Source of the DNA: PALSA-505 sp036502085
Lineage (GTDB): Bacteria; Actinomycetota; Actinomycetes; Streptosporangiales; Streptosporangiaceae
Direction of reading: 5' to 3'
NCBI GenBank assembly: GCA_036502085.1
Contig: DASXZD010000030.1
Coordinates: forward strand, 1-64,000
DNA: 64,000 nt
A program made the position numbers and the translations under genes. Every line of letters begins with the position of its first letter. Within the stretch, counting starts at the first letter, position 1. Positions 49,580 to 57,686 of this stretch are shown here, piece by piece. The notes below the pieces were generated by a model that had not been told where the DNA came from, ran no database searches, and saw only the letters and a list, made by a program, of their open reading frames with translations.

Positions 49580-50647
49580 ATGCCGCCTAACCTGGGGCTG
49601 GCCCAGCTCAGCAACGCCTTCCTGGTCGCCGCTCTGCTGTCGTACTCCATCGCGGTGCTGGCCTTCGCCGGCGACTTCGCGTTCGGCCGGCGGCGCGGCT
49701 CATCGGCTGAGGGGCAAGCGCAGTCGCAGGCCCGCGTGCCGGAACTGGTCGGCGCGGCGGGCGGCCAGGCCGCATCGGATCCGGTGCCGGGCGGAGGACC
49801 GGCGACTCCCCGTTCGGAAGCAAAAATTGCCGCGCGCGAAGGGCTGCCCGCGCGTGAAGGGAAGCCGGGACGGTGGGTGCGCGCCGCCCTGGTCGCCACC
49901 TCGGCCGGACTGATCGCGCACGTGCTCGGTGTGATCATCCGCGGGCTTGCGGTGCACCGGATCCCGTGGGGCAACATGTACGAGTTCATCACCGCGCTGA
50001 CCTGCGTCGCGGTGATCTTCTTCCTCGGCCTGATGATCCGGTACCGGGTCTACTACCTGGGCCTGTTCGTGATGGGGGCGGTAGTCGTCGCTCTCGGGCT
50101 GGCCCAGACCATCATCTATACGGCGGCCGGCCCGCTGGTGCCAGCGCTGCAGTCCTACTGGCTGTCCATCCACGTGACGGCCATAACGCTGGCGGTGGGG
50201 ACCTACTTCGTGGCCGCCGTGCTCGCGCTGGTGTACCTGGTCGCCGACCGGCACGCGCGGCGGGTGGCCAAGCGAGAGCGCCAGGCGGCGGGTCGGCCGA
50301 CCAGTTCCGACGCGATCATGCGCAGGCTGCCGGCCCCCGAAGTGCTGGACAGCCTCGCCTACCGGACCGTGATGTTCGCGTTCCCGATCTGGACGTTCGG
50401 CATCATCGCCGGGGCGATCTGGGCCGATCAGGCGTGGGGCCGGTACTGGGGCTGGGATCCCACCGAGACCTGGGCGTTCATCACCTGGGTGGTGTACGCG
50501 TGCTTCCTGCACGCCAGGGCGACGGTCGGCTGGCGCGGGCGCAAGGCGCAGGTCATCCAGCTCATCGGGTTCGGCTGCCTGCTATTCAACCTGGTCGGGG
50601 TGAGCCTGTTCATAACCGGCCTGCATTCTTACGCCGGGCTGAACTAG
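49580..50647 (+). CDS. ccsB: CcsA/CcsB-type cytochrome c synthase subunit
   Basis: A 355-residue multi-pass protein. Motifs WGNMYEFIT, MIRYRVYYLGLFVMG, SIHVTAITLAVGTYF, the tryptophan-rich WGRYWGWDPTETWAFITW and a final HARATVGWRG are characteristic of the heme-handling WWD family. The Ala/Gly-rich insert at about 38-95 is not conserved. It lies 6 nt after resB, with which it forms the system II synthase. Confidence 0.95.
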   Translation: MPPNLGLAQLSNAFLVAALLSYSIAVLAFAGDFAFGRRRGSSAEGQAQSQARVPELVGAAGGQAASDPVPGGGPATPRSEAKIAAREGLPAREGKPGRWVRAALVATSAGLIAHVLGVIIRGLAVHRIPWGNMYEFITALTCVAVIFFLGLMIRYRVYYLGLFVMGAVVVALGLAQTIIYTAAGPLVPALQSYWLSIHVTAITLAVGTYFVAAVLALVYLVADRHARRVAKRERQAAGRPTSSDAIMRRLPAPEVLDSLAYRTVMFAFPIWTFGIIAGAIWADQAWGRYWGWDPTETWAFITWVVYACFLHARATVGWRGRKAQVIQLIGFGCLLFNLVGVSLFITGLHSYAGLN

Positions 50648-50688
50648 TGTCCCGGTTCTGAGATTAGGCACGTCGGGCTGGCCGGGCC

Positions 50689-51129
50689 TTACGCCCCGTT
50701 GCCCGCTTCCCTGATGTCGGTGATCACGCGGTCGAGGTAGCGGAGGAACTCGGGGTCGTCATCGGGGCCTACGACCCGGGAGTACGGCACCGCCGACGGC
50801 CCGTCCGCCGCGTCCTGCCAGACCAGGTCGCCGGGTGAACCGGGACGGGCCCGCCCCGCCGGGTGCCTGCGCAGCGCGGCCTCCGCGTCCAGGCCGATCA
50901 GGTCCCGCCGGTTCCCTGAGCCCGGACGGGGCCGACCAGGGACGGCGTAGGGCCGGCCGAAGACCAGCCAGGCCAGCGCGCCGGGCAACAGCAGCAGGCC
51001 GGTGACGGCCAGCCAGGGCTTCTTCGCCAGGCCACGGCAGTCGATCTCGGGGGTGAGAAGGACATCGATCAGCGCGTACATCCAGAGGCCGACGGCGAGC
51101 AAGGCCAGCAGCGCGCCAAGCAACAGCAT
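50689..51129 (-). CDS. PLDc_N-domain membrane protein
   Basis: A 146-residue protein with two membrane helices (LLALLAVGLWMYALIDVLL; WLAVTGLLLLPGALAWLVFG) forming the PLDc_N module, then a Pro/Arg/Asp-rich cytoplasmic tail ending FLRYLDRVITDIREA. Such proteins are common in actinobacteria next to the cytochrome c biogenesis genes; function is unknown. It is convergent with ccsB. Confidence 0.85.
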   Translation of the reverse strand: MLLLGALLALLAVGLWMYALIDVLLTPEIDCRGLAKKPWLAVTGLLLLPGALAWLVFGRPYAVPGRPRPGSGNRRDLIGLDAEAALRRHPAGRARPGSPGDLVWQDAADGPSAVPYSRVVGPDDDPEFLRYLDRVITDIREAGNGA

Positions 51130-51301
51130 GGGGGCAGCCTAACCGCTAGACCGGCTCGTCAAGGGAGGAATTGGGTCAGTCCTTCGGAATAGCCCGAGCT
51201 AGCCGCTACCCGTCACATTCGGTCACGACAGGTGACGATCCCCGGGATCCGTCATACTCTTGCCTCTTGCGGCCAGGCAAGCGTCGCGGGGAGTGCGGGA
51301 C

Positions 51302-52645
51302 ATGGTGTTGCGATTGCTGGATCGCCTTCGCAGGCGGTGGCGTTCGGCAACCGTACGTGACGGCCGGGCCAGGAAAGGCGCGGGCGATCTGCGGCCGCGC
51401 CGCGCCCATGCGGGCCACCGGGCCGGCGGCGCAGGCCCAGCGGCTGGCGGTGAGCCGGACGGGCCCGGTGCGTGGGGCGAGAGCGGCGGCAGGCACCGCC
51501 GGGAGGTCGCGGTCGGGGAAGTCCCGGCCCAGGGGGATATGTCTCCAGCTGGCGCGCAGGCGGCCGGATGGCAGCGGACGGGGCCGCTCGGGCCCGGTGA
51601 GCCGGCCGATGCCCAGCAGGCGGGCGGTCGTCCAGCGCCGCGGCGGACAGGCGGCCCTCAGGCACCGCGGCGGACAGGCGGTCCTGCGGTGTCCCGGCCG
51701 CCGGGCGGCGCTGAGCCGCGGCCTGGCGGGAGCGTGCCAGGTCCTCAGCCGTCGCCGGGCGTTGCGGGCCCGGAGCCTGCTAGCCGCGCGGCTCAGGCGC
51801 GCGGGGCACCGGGCGGCGGCCGGGCCAGGATCCGCAAGCGGCCGCCGGACCCCGAGCCGTTCGGTTCCCCGGTGCGAACCCAGCCGAGCCGCAGCGAGGT
51901 GCCGGGACAGGCCAGAACCCGCAGGCACGCATCGCCGCGAGCTGAGGCACGGGAGCCGCGAGCTGAGGCACGGGAGCCGCGCGGCACGGCCCCGGCGGAG
52001 GCGGCCGTACCGGTGCCCTGGTTCGAGATCACGGGGGACGGGCCGCGGGCCGACGGCAGCAGGCACTGCGGCACCCTCGAGGCCGTGCTGCGCCGGGAGT
52101 GGGAGGCCGGCACCGAAGCGCCACCCGAGGTCCTGGCGGCCATCGAGCGCCTGGCCGAGCTACCGCAGTCGATCAAGAACCTGCTGGCCAGGGCGGTGGA
52201 CACGATTCACGTCGGTCCCGGCGGGGTGCCGGAACTCGACGAGATGGGCCGGCTCAGCGGCGTGCCGCTGCCATCGGGCCGGGCGACCTGGGATGCCTGC
52301 GCGGGCGCCTACGGCGACCGGAAGATCGTCGTGGGAACGCGGCCGTCGCCGTCACCCGACGTGATGTGTCACGAGGTCGGACACGCGATCGACGACTCAG
52401 ATGCTCCCCCCGGCAAGTGGCAATCTGACTCGCCCGAGTTCCGCATGCTCTACGATCAATGCGTGTCGCACCTGGTCAGCGACTTCCATAAGCAGCCGGG
52501 TGCTCTTGGCCGGAGGGAGTTCTTCGCTGACGCTTTCGCCGCGATCGCGTCAAAGCAGCGCCCCGCTCTGGTCGACATGCTGGGCGGAAGCACAAGGGTG
52601 GCACTGAATGTCATGCTCTATTTCAACCGGCGGTACGGCATTTAA
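51302..52645 (+). CDS. Zinc metallopeptidase-domain protein with disordered N-terminus (toxin-like)
   Basis: A 447-residue protein. Residues about 20-250 are Pro/Arg/Gly-rich disordered sequence with short repeats. The C-terminal domain (about 265-447) has a zinc motif CHEVGHAIDDSD (His357, Glu358, His361) and a downstream glutamate in EFFADAFA (Glu406). This HExxH plus E(F/Y)FAxAF layout resembles the anthrax lethal factor-like (ATLF) peptidases found at the ends of polymorphic toxins. No signal peptide or classical export domain is visible. The ATG at 51302 follows a GGGGAG site; GTG 51293 is an alternative. A small acidic ORF follows 12 nt later. Confidence 0.75.
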   Translation: MVLRLLDRLRRRWRSATVRDGRARKGAGDLRPRRAHAGHRAGGAGPAAGGEPDGPGAWGESGGRHRREVAVGEVPAQGDMSPAGAQAAGWQRTGPLGPGEPADAQQAGGRPAPRRTGGPQAPRRTGGPAVSRPPGGAEPRPGGSVPGPQPSPGVAGPEPASRAAQARGAPGGGRARIRKRPPDPEPFGSPVRTQPSRSEVPGQARTRRHASPRAEAREPRAEAREPRGTAPAEAAVPVPWFEITGDGPRADGSRHCGTLEAVLRREWEAGTEAPPEVLAAIERLAELPQSIKNLLARAVDTIHVGPGGVPELDEMGRLSGVPLPSGRATWDACAGAYGDRKIVVGTRPSPSPDVMCHEVGHAIDDSDAPPGKWQSDSPEFRMLYDQCVSHLVSDFHKQPGALGRREFFADAFAAIASKQRPALVDMLGGSTRVALNVMLYFNRRYGI

Positions 52646-52657
52646 GGTGGCCGGACG

Positions 52658-52945
52658 ATGTTCGTCATTAGACTGCCGAACGGGAATCTCATGGTTCCCG
52701 AGTCTGCGATCGGGGACAACGGGCGAGTAGTCGGGGACGCCTATATAGAGATCGGCCCGGACGACGCGGACTATGAACGGCTAGCCGAGCATGCCCTCAC
52801 TGAGGAAGAGGCCCGGAGCCGTCGCCAGCACTGGCGCGAGGAAGACGAGGCGCTGCACCGTGAGTTTCTCGCCTATCGGGCTCAGCGGGAGAATTCGTGG
52901 CCGGGCTCGGCGCCTCCTGATAGTCCCGGTCCAGGTGCCGGTTAG
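52658..52945 (+). CDS. Small acidic protein downstream of the metallopeptidase
   Basis: A 95-residue protein, MFVIRLPNGNLMVPESAIGD at its start, then an acidic helix-rich section (ERLAEHALTEEEARSRRQHW). It lies 12 nt after the metallopeptidase gene on the same strand. An immunity or chaperone role is plausible by position only; no family is recognised. Two strong hairpins follow. Confidence 0.65.
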   Translation: MFVIRLPNGNLMVPESAIGDNGRVVGDAYIEIGPDDADYERLAEHALTEEEARSRRQHWREEDEALHREFLAYRAQRENSWPGSAPPDSPGPGAG

Positions 52946-52949
52946 CGGT

Positions 52950-52976
52950 GCTATCGGCCCGGGTCGGGCCGATAGC
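52950..52976. terminator. Hairpin terminator 1 between convergent genes
   Basis: Perfect 12-bp stem GCTATCGGCCCG/CGGGCCGATAGC with a 3-nt loop, 4 nt after the stop codon of the small acidic gene. Confidence 0.8.
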
Positions 52977-52988
52977 TTACCGCCGCTG

Positions 52989-53020
52989 GCCTGGTCAGGC
53001 CGCGAACGGCCTGACCAGGC
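52989..53020. terminator. Hairpin terminator 2 between convergent genes
   Basis: Perfect 14-bp stem GCCTGGTCAGGCCG/CGGCCTGACCAGGC with a CGAA tetraloop, 12 nt after the first hairpin. It probably serves the convergent HTH gene on the minus strand. Confidence 0.8.
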
Positions 53021-53083
53021 GGCACTACCTGTCTAGCGCGGGATTTGCTGCATCGTCGGAGCAATGACTCGCGCTCATGGGCC

Positions 53084-53281
53084 CTAATGACCTGGCTCCC
53101 CATCTCCGCGCAGTAGCGCGTTAACCTCTGACTCGCGAAACCGCCGGTGCCCTCCCGGAGTGCGGATGCTGCTGATCCGGCCGGATGCAGCCCACCGCGT
53201 CACTGTCTTGGGATCAACCCGGAAGAGAGCGGCGACCTCTCCAGGAGTGAGCAGCCGCTCACTGGTGTCGTCCACGTTCAT
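53084..53281 (-). CDS. Excisionase/BldC-like helix-turn-helix protein
   Basis: A 65-residue single-domain DNA-binding protein: LLTPGEVAALFRVDPKTVTR, WAASGRISSIRTPGGHRRFR, then ESEVNALL. This is the MerR/excisionase-type winged helix shared with BldC. ATG 53281 is chosen with GAGAGG upstream; the longer frame to 53722 is antisense to the next gene. Confidence 0.85.
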   Translation of the reverse strand: MNVDDTSERLLTPGEVAALFRVDPKTVTRWAASGRISSIRTPGGHRRFRESEVNALLRGDGEPGH

Positions 53282-53410
53282 TCGCCTCTCATACCCGTAC
53301 CGGTTGTCCCAGTGTGCCGATAAAAGAGTGTTTTGATCCTGGGTTCCGAAAAATTGCCATCGGGGGTATCTTCCGGCGACCTGTCCCGAACCCGCGAACC
53401 GCGTCCGGGG

Positions 53411-53463
53411 CCGGGTGAAACAGTGTCCGGGTGCCGGGCGAAACAGTGTCCGGGCGCCGGGCG
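53411..53463. repeat. 23-bp tandem repeat upstream of the dehydratase gene
   Basis: Two copies of ccgggYgaaacagtgtccgg with a 23-bp period and a partial third copy lie 30-85 bp upstream of the next gene, partly within its likely promoter region. Confidence 0.75.
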
Positions 53464-53494
53464 GAAGGCCGGACCGCCCTCGTAGGGTGGGCTT

Positions 53495-54460
53495 GTGGAT
53501 GAACTGGTGACGGCGGCGGAGATCTCCGCGGCCGCGGACCGTATCGGGTCCGTGACGGTCAGGACGCCGCTGGTTCCCTTCCCCGGGCAGCGGCTGCTGA
53601 TCAAGCCCGAGTCGCTGCAGCCGACCGGGTCGTTCAAGCTGCGCGGCGCCTACGCGGCAATCAGCGCCCTGGACGAGGCGGCCAGGCGCCGCGGGGTGAT
53701 CGCGCATTCCAGCGGCAACCACGGCGGGGCGGTGGCCTACGCGGCGGCGCTGCTGGGAGTGCCTGCGGTGGTCGTCATCCCGGACAACGCGCCGCAGGTC
53801 AAGCTGGCCGCGGTCAGGTCATCGGGGGCCCGGGTGGTCAGCGTGCAGCCCGGCCTGGCCGCGCGCATCGCGGCCACCGAGGAACTGATCGCCAGGCACG
53901 GGTACGCGCTCATCCCGCCGTACGACCGCCGGGAGGTGATCGCCGGCCAGGGAACCGTCGGCCTGGAGATCGCCGCCGACTGTCCGGAGGTGGATCTGGT
54001 CGTCGTCCCGGTCAGCGGCGGCGGGCTCATCTCAGGCATCGCCGCGGCGATCAAGTCCGCATGCCCCGGCGCCAGGGTCGTCGGGGTCGAGCCTGAGCTG
54101 GCCGCGGACGCCCGCGACTCGCTGCGGGCCGGGCGCAGGGTCGCCTGGCCGGCTGCGGACACCCAGCGCACGATCGCCGACGCGCTGCGCATCGAGCAGG
54201 TGGGGGAGCTCACGTTCGAGCACATCCGCCGCTACGTCGACGACATCGTGACCGTCACCGAGGACGAGATCAGGACGACGATACGCCGGCTCGCGCTGGA
54301 AGCCCGGCTGATCGGCGAGCCAGGCGGGGTGGCCGCGGTGGCGGCCTGCCTGCTGCAGGAACGGGAGCTGCCCGCCGCGGCCACGCGGGTCGCGGTGCTG
54401 TCCGGCGGCAACATCGAGCCCGCCCTGCTGGCCGGCATCCTGGCCTGGGACACAGGCTGA
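53495..54460 (+). CDS. Threonine dehydratase/serine racemase-like PLP enzyme
   Basis: A 321-residue fold-type II PLP enzyme. The PLP lysine is Lys48 in TGSFKLRGAY. SSGNHGGAVAYAA, the phosphate loop VSGGGLISGIAAA and the C-terminal VLSGGNIEP are present. It lacks the ACT-like regulatory domain of biosynthetic IlvA, so it resembles catabolic threonine dehydratase or serine racemase. TAGGGT (53483-53488) lies 7 nt before the GTG, predicting leaderless mRNA. Confidence 0.9.
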   Translation: MDELVTAAEISAAADRIGSVTVRTPLVPFPGQRLLIKPESLQPTGSFKLRGAYAAISALDEAARRRGVIAHSSGNHGGAVAYAAALLGVPAVVVIPDNAPQVKLAAVRSSGARVVSVQPGLAARIAATEELIARHGYALIPPYDRREVIAGQGTVGLEIAADCPEVDLVVVPVSGGGLISGIAAAIKSACPGARVVGVEPELAADARDSLRAGRRVAWPAADTQRTIADALRIEQVGELTFEHIRRYVDDIVTVTEDEIRTTIRRLALEARLIGEPGGVAAVAACLLQERELPAAATRVAVLSGGNIEPALLAGILAWDTG

Positions 54461-54553
54461 GTCGCCGGCCCGGCGGGGGACGCCGCGGCCGGCCAGGCAG
54501 GGGCAGGGCCTGAGTCGCCGACCTGGTGAATCGCCGCATAAGCTGTGCGCGTT

Positions 54554-54826
54554 ATGCGTGCCACGATTGCCTACACGACCGCGAGGATCCTGCTGTTCGT
54601 CGCCGCCCTCGGAGGGCTGTACCTGGCCGGGGCCCGCGGGCTTCTCCTGCTCGCACTGGCCCTGCTGGTCAGCGGGATCATCAGCTTCGTGGTCCTGCAC
54701 CGGCAGCGAGACGCCATGTCGGGCGCCCTGGTCTCCGGGTTCCGCGGCGTACGCACCCGGGTCGGCGAGTTCAGCAGCCGGATCGACGAGGGCGCCAGCG
54801 CCGAGGACGACGACGCGGTTAGCTAG
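54554..54826 (+). CDS. DUF4229 small membrane protein
   Basis: A 90-residue protein with two adjacent hydrophobic helices (ARILLFVAALGGLYLAGA; LLLLALALLVSGIISFVVL) and a charged C-terminus, the DUF4229 layout. Function unknown. TAAGCT (54539-54544) suits a near-leaderless ATG at 54554; a GTG at 54545 is less likely. Its stop codon lies in the first unit of a 20-bp repeat. Confidence 0.8.
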   Translation: MRATIAYTTARILLFVAALGGLYLAGARGLLLLALALLVSGIISFVVLHRQRDAMSGALVSGFRGVRTRVGEFSSRIDEGASAEDDDAVS

Positions 54827-54880
54827 CCGGCTTCTCGGTCAGCCAGTCGGCTTCTCGGTCAGCCAGCAGGCTTCTCGGTC
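54821..54880. repeat. Three 20-bp repeats spanning convergent gene ends
   Basis: Three exact-length copies of agcYagYcggcttctcggtc. The first contains the DUF4229 stop codon, and the second and third contain the 3' end of the Sat-CysC gene on the other strand. Each unit codes WLTEKP on the minus strand. Confidence 0.9.
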
Positions 54881-56430
54881 AGCCAGCCGCCCGCCGTGAG
54901 CAGGCGCAGCACCGAGCCGACGGCCTCCTTGCGGGTCACGGCCGAGGTGTCGATGACCAGGTCGGCGTCCGCTGGCTCCTCGTACGGATCCGACACACCG
55001 GTCAGGCCGTCGATCAGGCCCGCGCGTGCCTTGGCGTACAGCCCCTTGCGGTCCCGCGCGGCGCAGGTATCGATCGGCGTGGCCACATACACGAGCACGA
55101 AGTCGCCGGCCTGCGTGACCATCTCGCGGACCCGCTCCCTCGCCTGGGCGTAGGGCGCGATCGGCGCGCAGATGGCGATGCCGCCGTGCCGCGCGATCTC
55201 GGCCGCGACGTATCCAATCCTGGCGATGTTCAGGTCGCGGTCGGCGCGGGAGAACGACAGGCCGGCCGACAGCAGCCTGCGGACCTGGTCCCCGTCCAGC
55301 AGCGAGACGCTGCGGTCGCCGCGTTCGGCCAGCACGTCGCGCAGGTCGCGAGCGATCGTGGACTTGCCGGAGCCGGACAGGCCGGTCATGAAGATGACCA
55401 GTCCGCGCTCGTGCCGCGGCGGCCTGGCCCGGCGCAGCTCACGCGCGACCGGCCCGGGCGTGTGCCAGGCGGGCAGCGACTCGCCGCTGTCGAGCAGGCT
55501 GGCCAGCTCGTCGTCGCTGAGCTCGCCGCGTTCGGCGCCGGCTTCGATCAGCGCGAGCGGGCGCCACACCTCGGCGACCGGGTCGTAGGCCCACTCGGGC
55601 GGCGAGACGACCGGGATGGCCATCCCGGGCACCTGCACCTCGACGGACCGGCCGCCGCCGGCCGCAACGTCGGTGAACACGTGCGTCGCCCCATACGCCC
55701 TGGCGATGATCGAGGCCGTCCTGAGCTCGGCGTCGCGGCTGCCGCGGGCCAGCGGGATCGGGACCACGAGCGTGCCGGCCGGCAGCAGCTGGCGTGCCGC
55801 CAGCACCGCGCGCACCAGCGACTCCGGCGTCACCACCAGGTCGGCGGGACCCGCGACCAGCGGCATCAGCAGCAGCCTGGCCTTCATCTGGCCCGCCAGG
55901 TGACGCAGCTGGCCGATGTGCCGGCCGTGCAGCGGCGCGCGGGTGACCAGGGCGAGCACCGGCCCGTCGGGTCCGCCAGGACCGTCGGCCAGCTCGGCCC
56001 TGACGTCGGCTGGCGACCTGCGCAGGTGACGGAAGGCGCCGTGCTCGGGCTGGCGCAGCAGCGAGACCGGCCCGGCCAGCCGGACCAGGCCGTCACCGGA
56101 TTCGCCGGGGGCACCGAGCGGGGTCCGCTCGGTAATCCGCAGCAAGGCCAGCGGCGAGCCCTCCGGATCCTGCAGCAGCAGCCGGTCTGCATCGGCGGGT
56201 ACCGCGCGGGCGGGCACGTCCAGGGTGACCGGCGCGGGCCACGGCGTCCCGTCGGCCAGCGTGCCCCGCTCGGCCAGGGCGGCGATGTCCGCCGAGCCCA
56301 TGAAGCCGGACAGCGGGGCGAATGCCCCGGACAGCAGCAGCTCAAGATCGCCGAGGGATCGCTCGTCCGGCGTCAATGCGGGCAGCCGGGCCAGGTCTGA
56401 CTCGGTGTCAGCCGGTGCCTCTGCGGTCAC
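54859..56430 (-). CDS. ATP sulfurylase-APS kinase fusion (Sat-CysC)
   Basis: A 523-residue bifunctional protein. The N-terminal about 330 residues are ATP sulfurylase-like; the substrate motif reads VTRAPLHGRH (162-171), where the usual family pattern is QxRNPxHxxH, so the Gln and Asn are changed while both His remain. The C-terminal APS kinase (about 340-515) has the P-loop GLSGSGKS (350-357), LLDGDQVRRLLSAGLSFSRADRD and KGLYAKARAGLIDGLTGVSDPYE. The expected route is sulfate to APS to PAPS; sulfurylase efficiency is uncertain. GTG 56430 has GGGGGAGG upstream. The stop codon lies in a tandem repeat. Confidence 0.92.
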   Translation of the reverse strand: MTAEAPADTESDLARLPALTPDERSLGDLELLLSGAFAPLSGFMGSADIAALAERGTLADGTPWPAPVTLDVPARAVPADADRLLLQDPEGSPLALLRITERTPLGAPGESGDGLVRLAGPVSLLRQPEHGAFRHLRRSPADVRAELADGPGGPDGPVLALVTRAPLHGRHIGQLRHLAGQMKARLLLMPLVAGPADLVVTPESLVRAVLAARQLLPAGTLVVPIPLARGSRDAELRTASIIARAYGATHVFTDVAAGGGRSVEVQVPGMAIPVVSPPEWAYDPVAEVWRPLALIEAGAERGELSDDELASLLDSGESLPAWHTPGPVARELRRARPPRHERGLVIFMTGLSGSGKSTIARDLRDVLAERGDRSVSLLDGDQVRRLLSAGLSFSRADRDLNIARIGYVAAEIARHGGIAICAPIAPYAQARERVREMVTQAGDFVLVYVATPIDTCAARDRKGLYAKARAGLIDGLTGVSDPYEEPADADLVIDTSAVTRKEAVGSVLRLLTAGGWLTEKPAG

Positions 56431-56569
56431 GTCTACCTCCCCCTGCGCCGCGCCGCACAGCGTCTGATTCGCTGTGCCAGCCGTCGGCACCCCTTCACTG
56501 TGAGAACCATACGCAGACCGCGGACCGGTCGGCAGCCGTGATGCCGATCGCCTGGGCTTTTGCCCAGCT

Positions 56570-57451
56570 TCAGAGCACGCGGGCGAACCCGCTCTCCGGC
56601 CTTCGTATGACGTAGACCAGGTCGTCGTGATCATCGGCTAGCCGGCCCCGGGAAAGCCTGGCCATGATACGACAGGCGGCCGGTGCGCCCCAGGCCAGCC
56701 GGGCCGGGCGGAGCGGCCGGTCACGCACCGCCTGCCGTTCCGCGATCACCAGCCCGCGGGCGAGCACGTAGCCCTGGATCCCGGCCGCCGATACCAGCGG
56801 CTCGAACACGGCGGGGAACGGGCCCGCCTGCTCCGGCCGCAGCCAGTGCCAGATGGCACGGCGGGCGATCCGCGGCAGGATCCGGTCCAGCAGGCCGGCC
56901 GCGGACTGCCTGTCCCTGATCCGCAGCAACAGCAGGCCGCCGGGCTTCAGCGCGGCCACCAGCCGGTCGAGCACAAGCTCCGCATGCTGGATCCGGTCCA
57001 GCAGGTGGGCGCAGTGCACGATGTCGAAGGTGCGGGACGGTATCGGGATGGTTCGCAGGTCACCGAGCACGGCCGGGGCGCGCAGGCCGGGCCCGCCGCC
57101 GGCGGCGGGCCGCGACGCGGCCTCCCTGACCGCGGGGTGATCCTGGTCGATGCTGCGGATGCTCAAGTCGACGCGGCTCGCGCCGAGCTTGTCCGGGTGC
57201 TTGTCCGGGTGCTTGCCCAGGTCAAGATCATCGGCCGGGGCGGTGCAGCCGGCCTGCAGCAGCCTGACCGGCTCGCCCGGGTGCTGGCGCACGTATTCGC
57301 CGATGCAGCGGGCGAACAGGTCGGTCAGGCCCTCGCGCGGATACGCGGCCCGAGCCCGGATCCCGGCGACGGCCGGCCAGCCTGCCGCGTGGGCTCCCGG
57401 TGAGCCGCTCTCGGCCGCGAGGCTTTCCGCGGCACTACTCACCGAAGACAT
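56570..57451 (-). CDS. Class I SAM-dependent methyltransferase-like protein
   Basis: A 293-residue protein with a Rossmann methyltransferase core: VRLLQAGCTAP (degenerate glycine motif), LGDLRTIPIPSRTFDIVHCA, then LDRLVAALKPGGLLLLRIRD. The first motif lacks the usual GxGxG, so SAM binding is not assured. Substrate unknown. ATG 57451 has TACGCT 9 nt upstream. Divergent from mfd. Confidence 0.82.
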   Translation of the reverse strand: MSSVSSAAESLAAESGSPGAHAAGWPAVAGIRARAAYPREGLTDLFARCIGEYVRQHPGEPVRLLQAGCTAPADDLDLGKHPDKHPDKLGASRVDLSIRSIDQDHPAVREAASRPAAGGGPGLRAPAVLGDLRTIPIPSRTFDIVHCAHLLDRIQHAELVLDRLVAALKPGGLLLLRIRDRQSAAGLLDRILPRIARRAIWHWLRPEQAGPFPAVFEPLVSAAGIQGYVLARGLVIAERQAVRDRPLRPARLAWGAPAACRIMARLSRGRLADDHDDLVYVIRRPESGFARVL

Positions 57452-57686
57452 GGCACCGTAGCGTAGTGGGACGAATACCGGTCGCGAGGGCAACTTCCGC
57501 GATGCGGGTGGCAGGCGCTCCGGCGGCTGGCATCTAAACTGGAAGGTGCCCCGGGCGTCGTGCTGGCCTCGCCTCGCGTAGCGTCAGGGCCGCGCCTCCC
57601 TGACCGCTCGTTCCCCCGATCCGCTGGCCTGGCCGGCCGGGTCGGCTGAATGACGCGGGCGCTTCGTGCTGCCTACCAGGAGGATC

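Noticed and set aside
51206..52066. 286-codon minus-strand ORF opposite the metallopeptidase N-terminus
   Set aside because: It mirrors the Pro/Arg-rich disordered region; no ribosome binding site and no domain.
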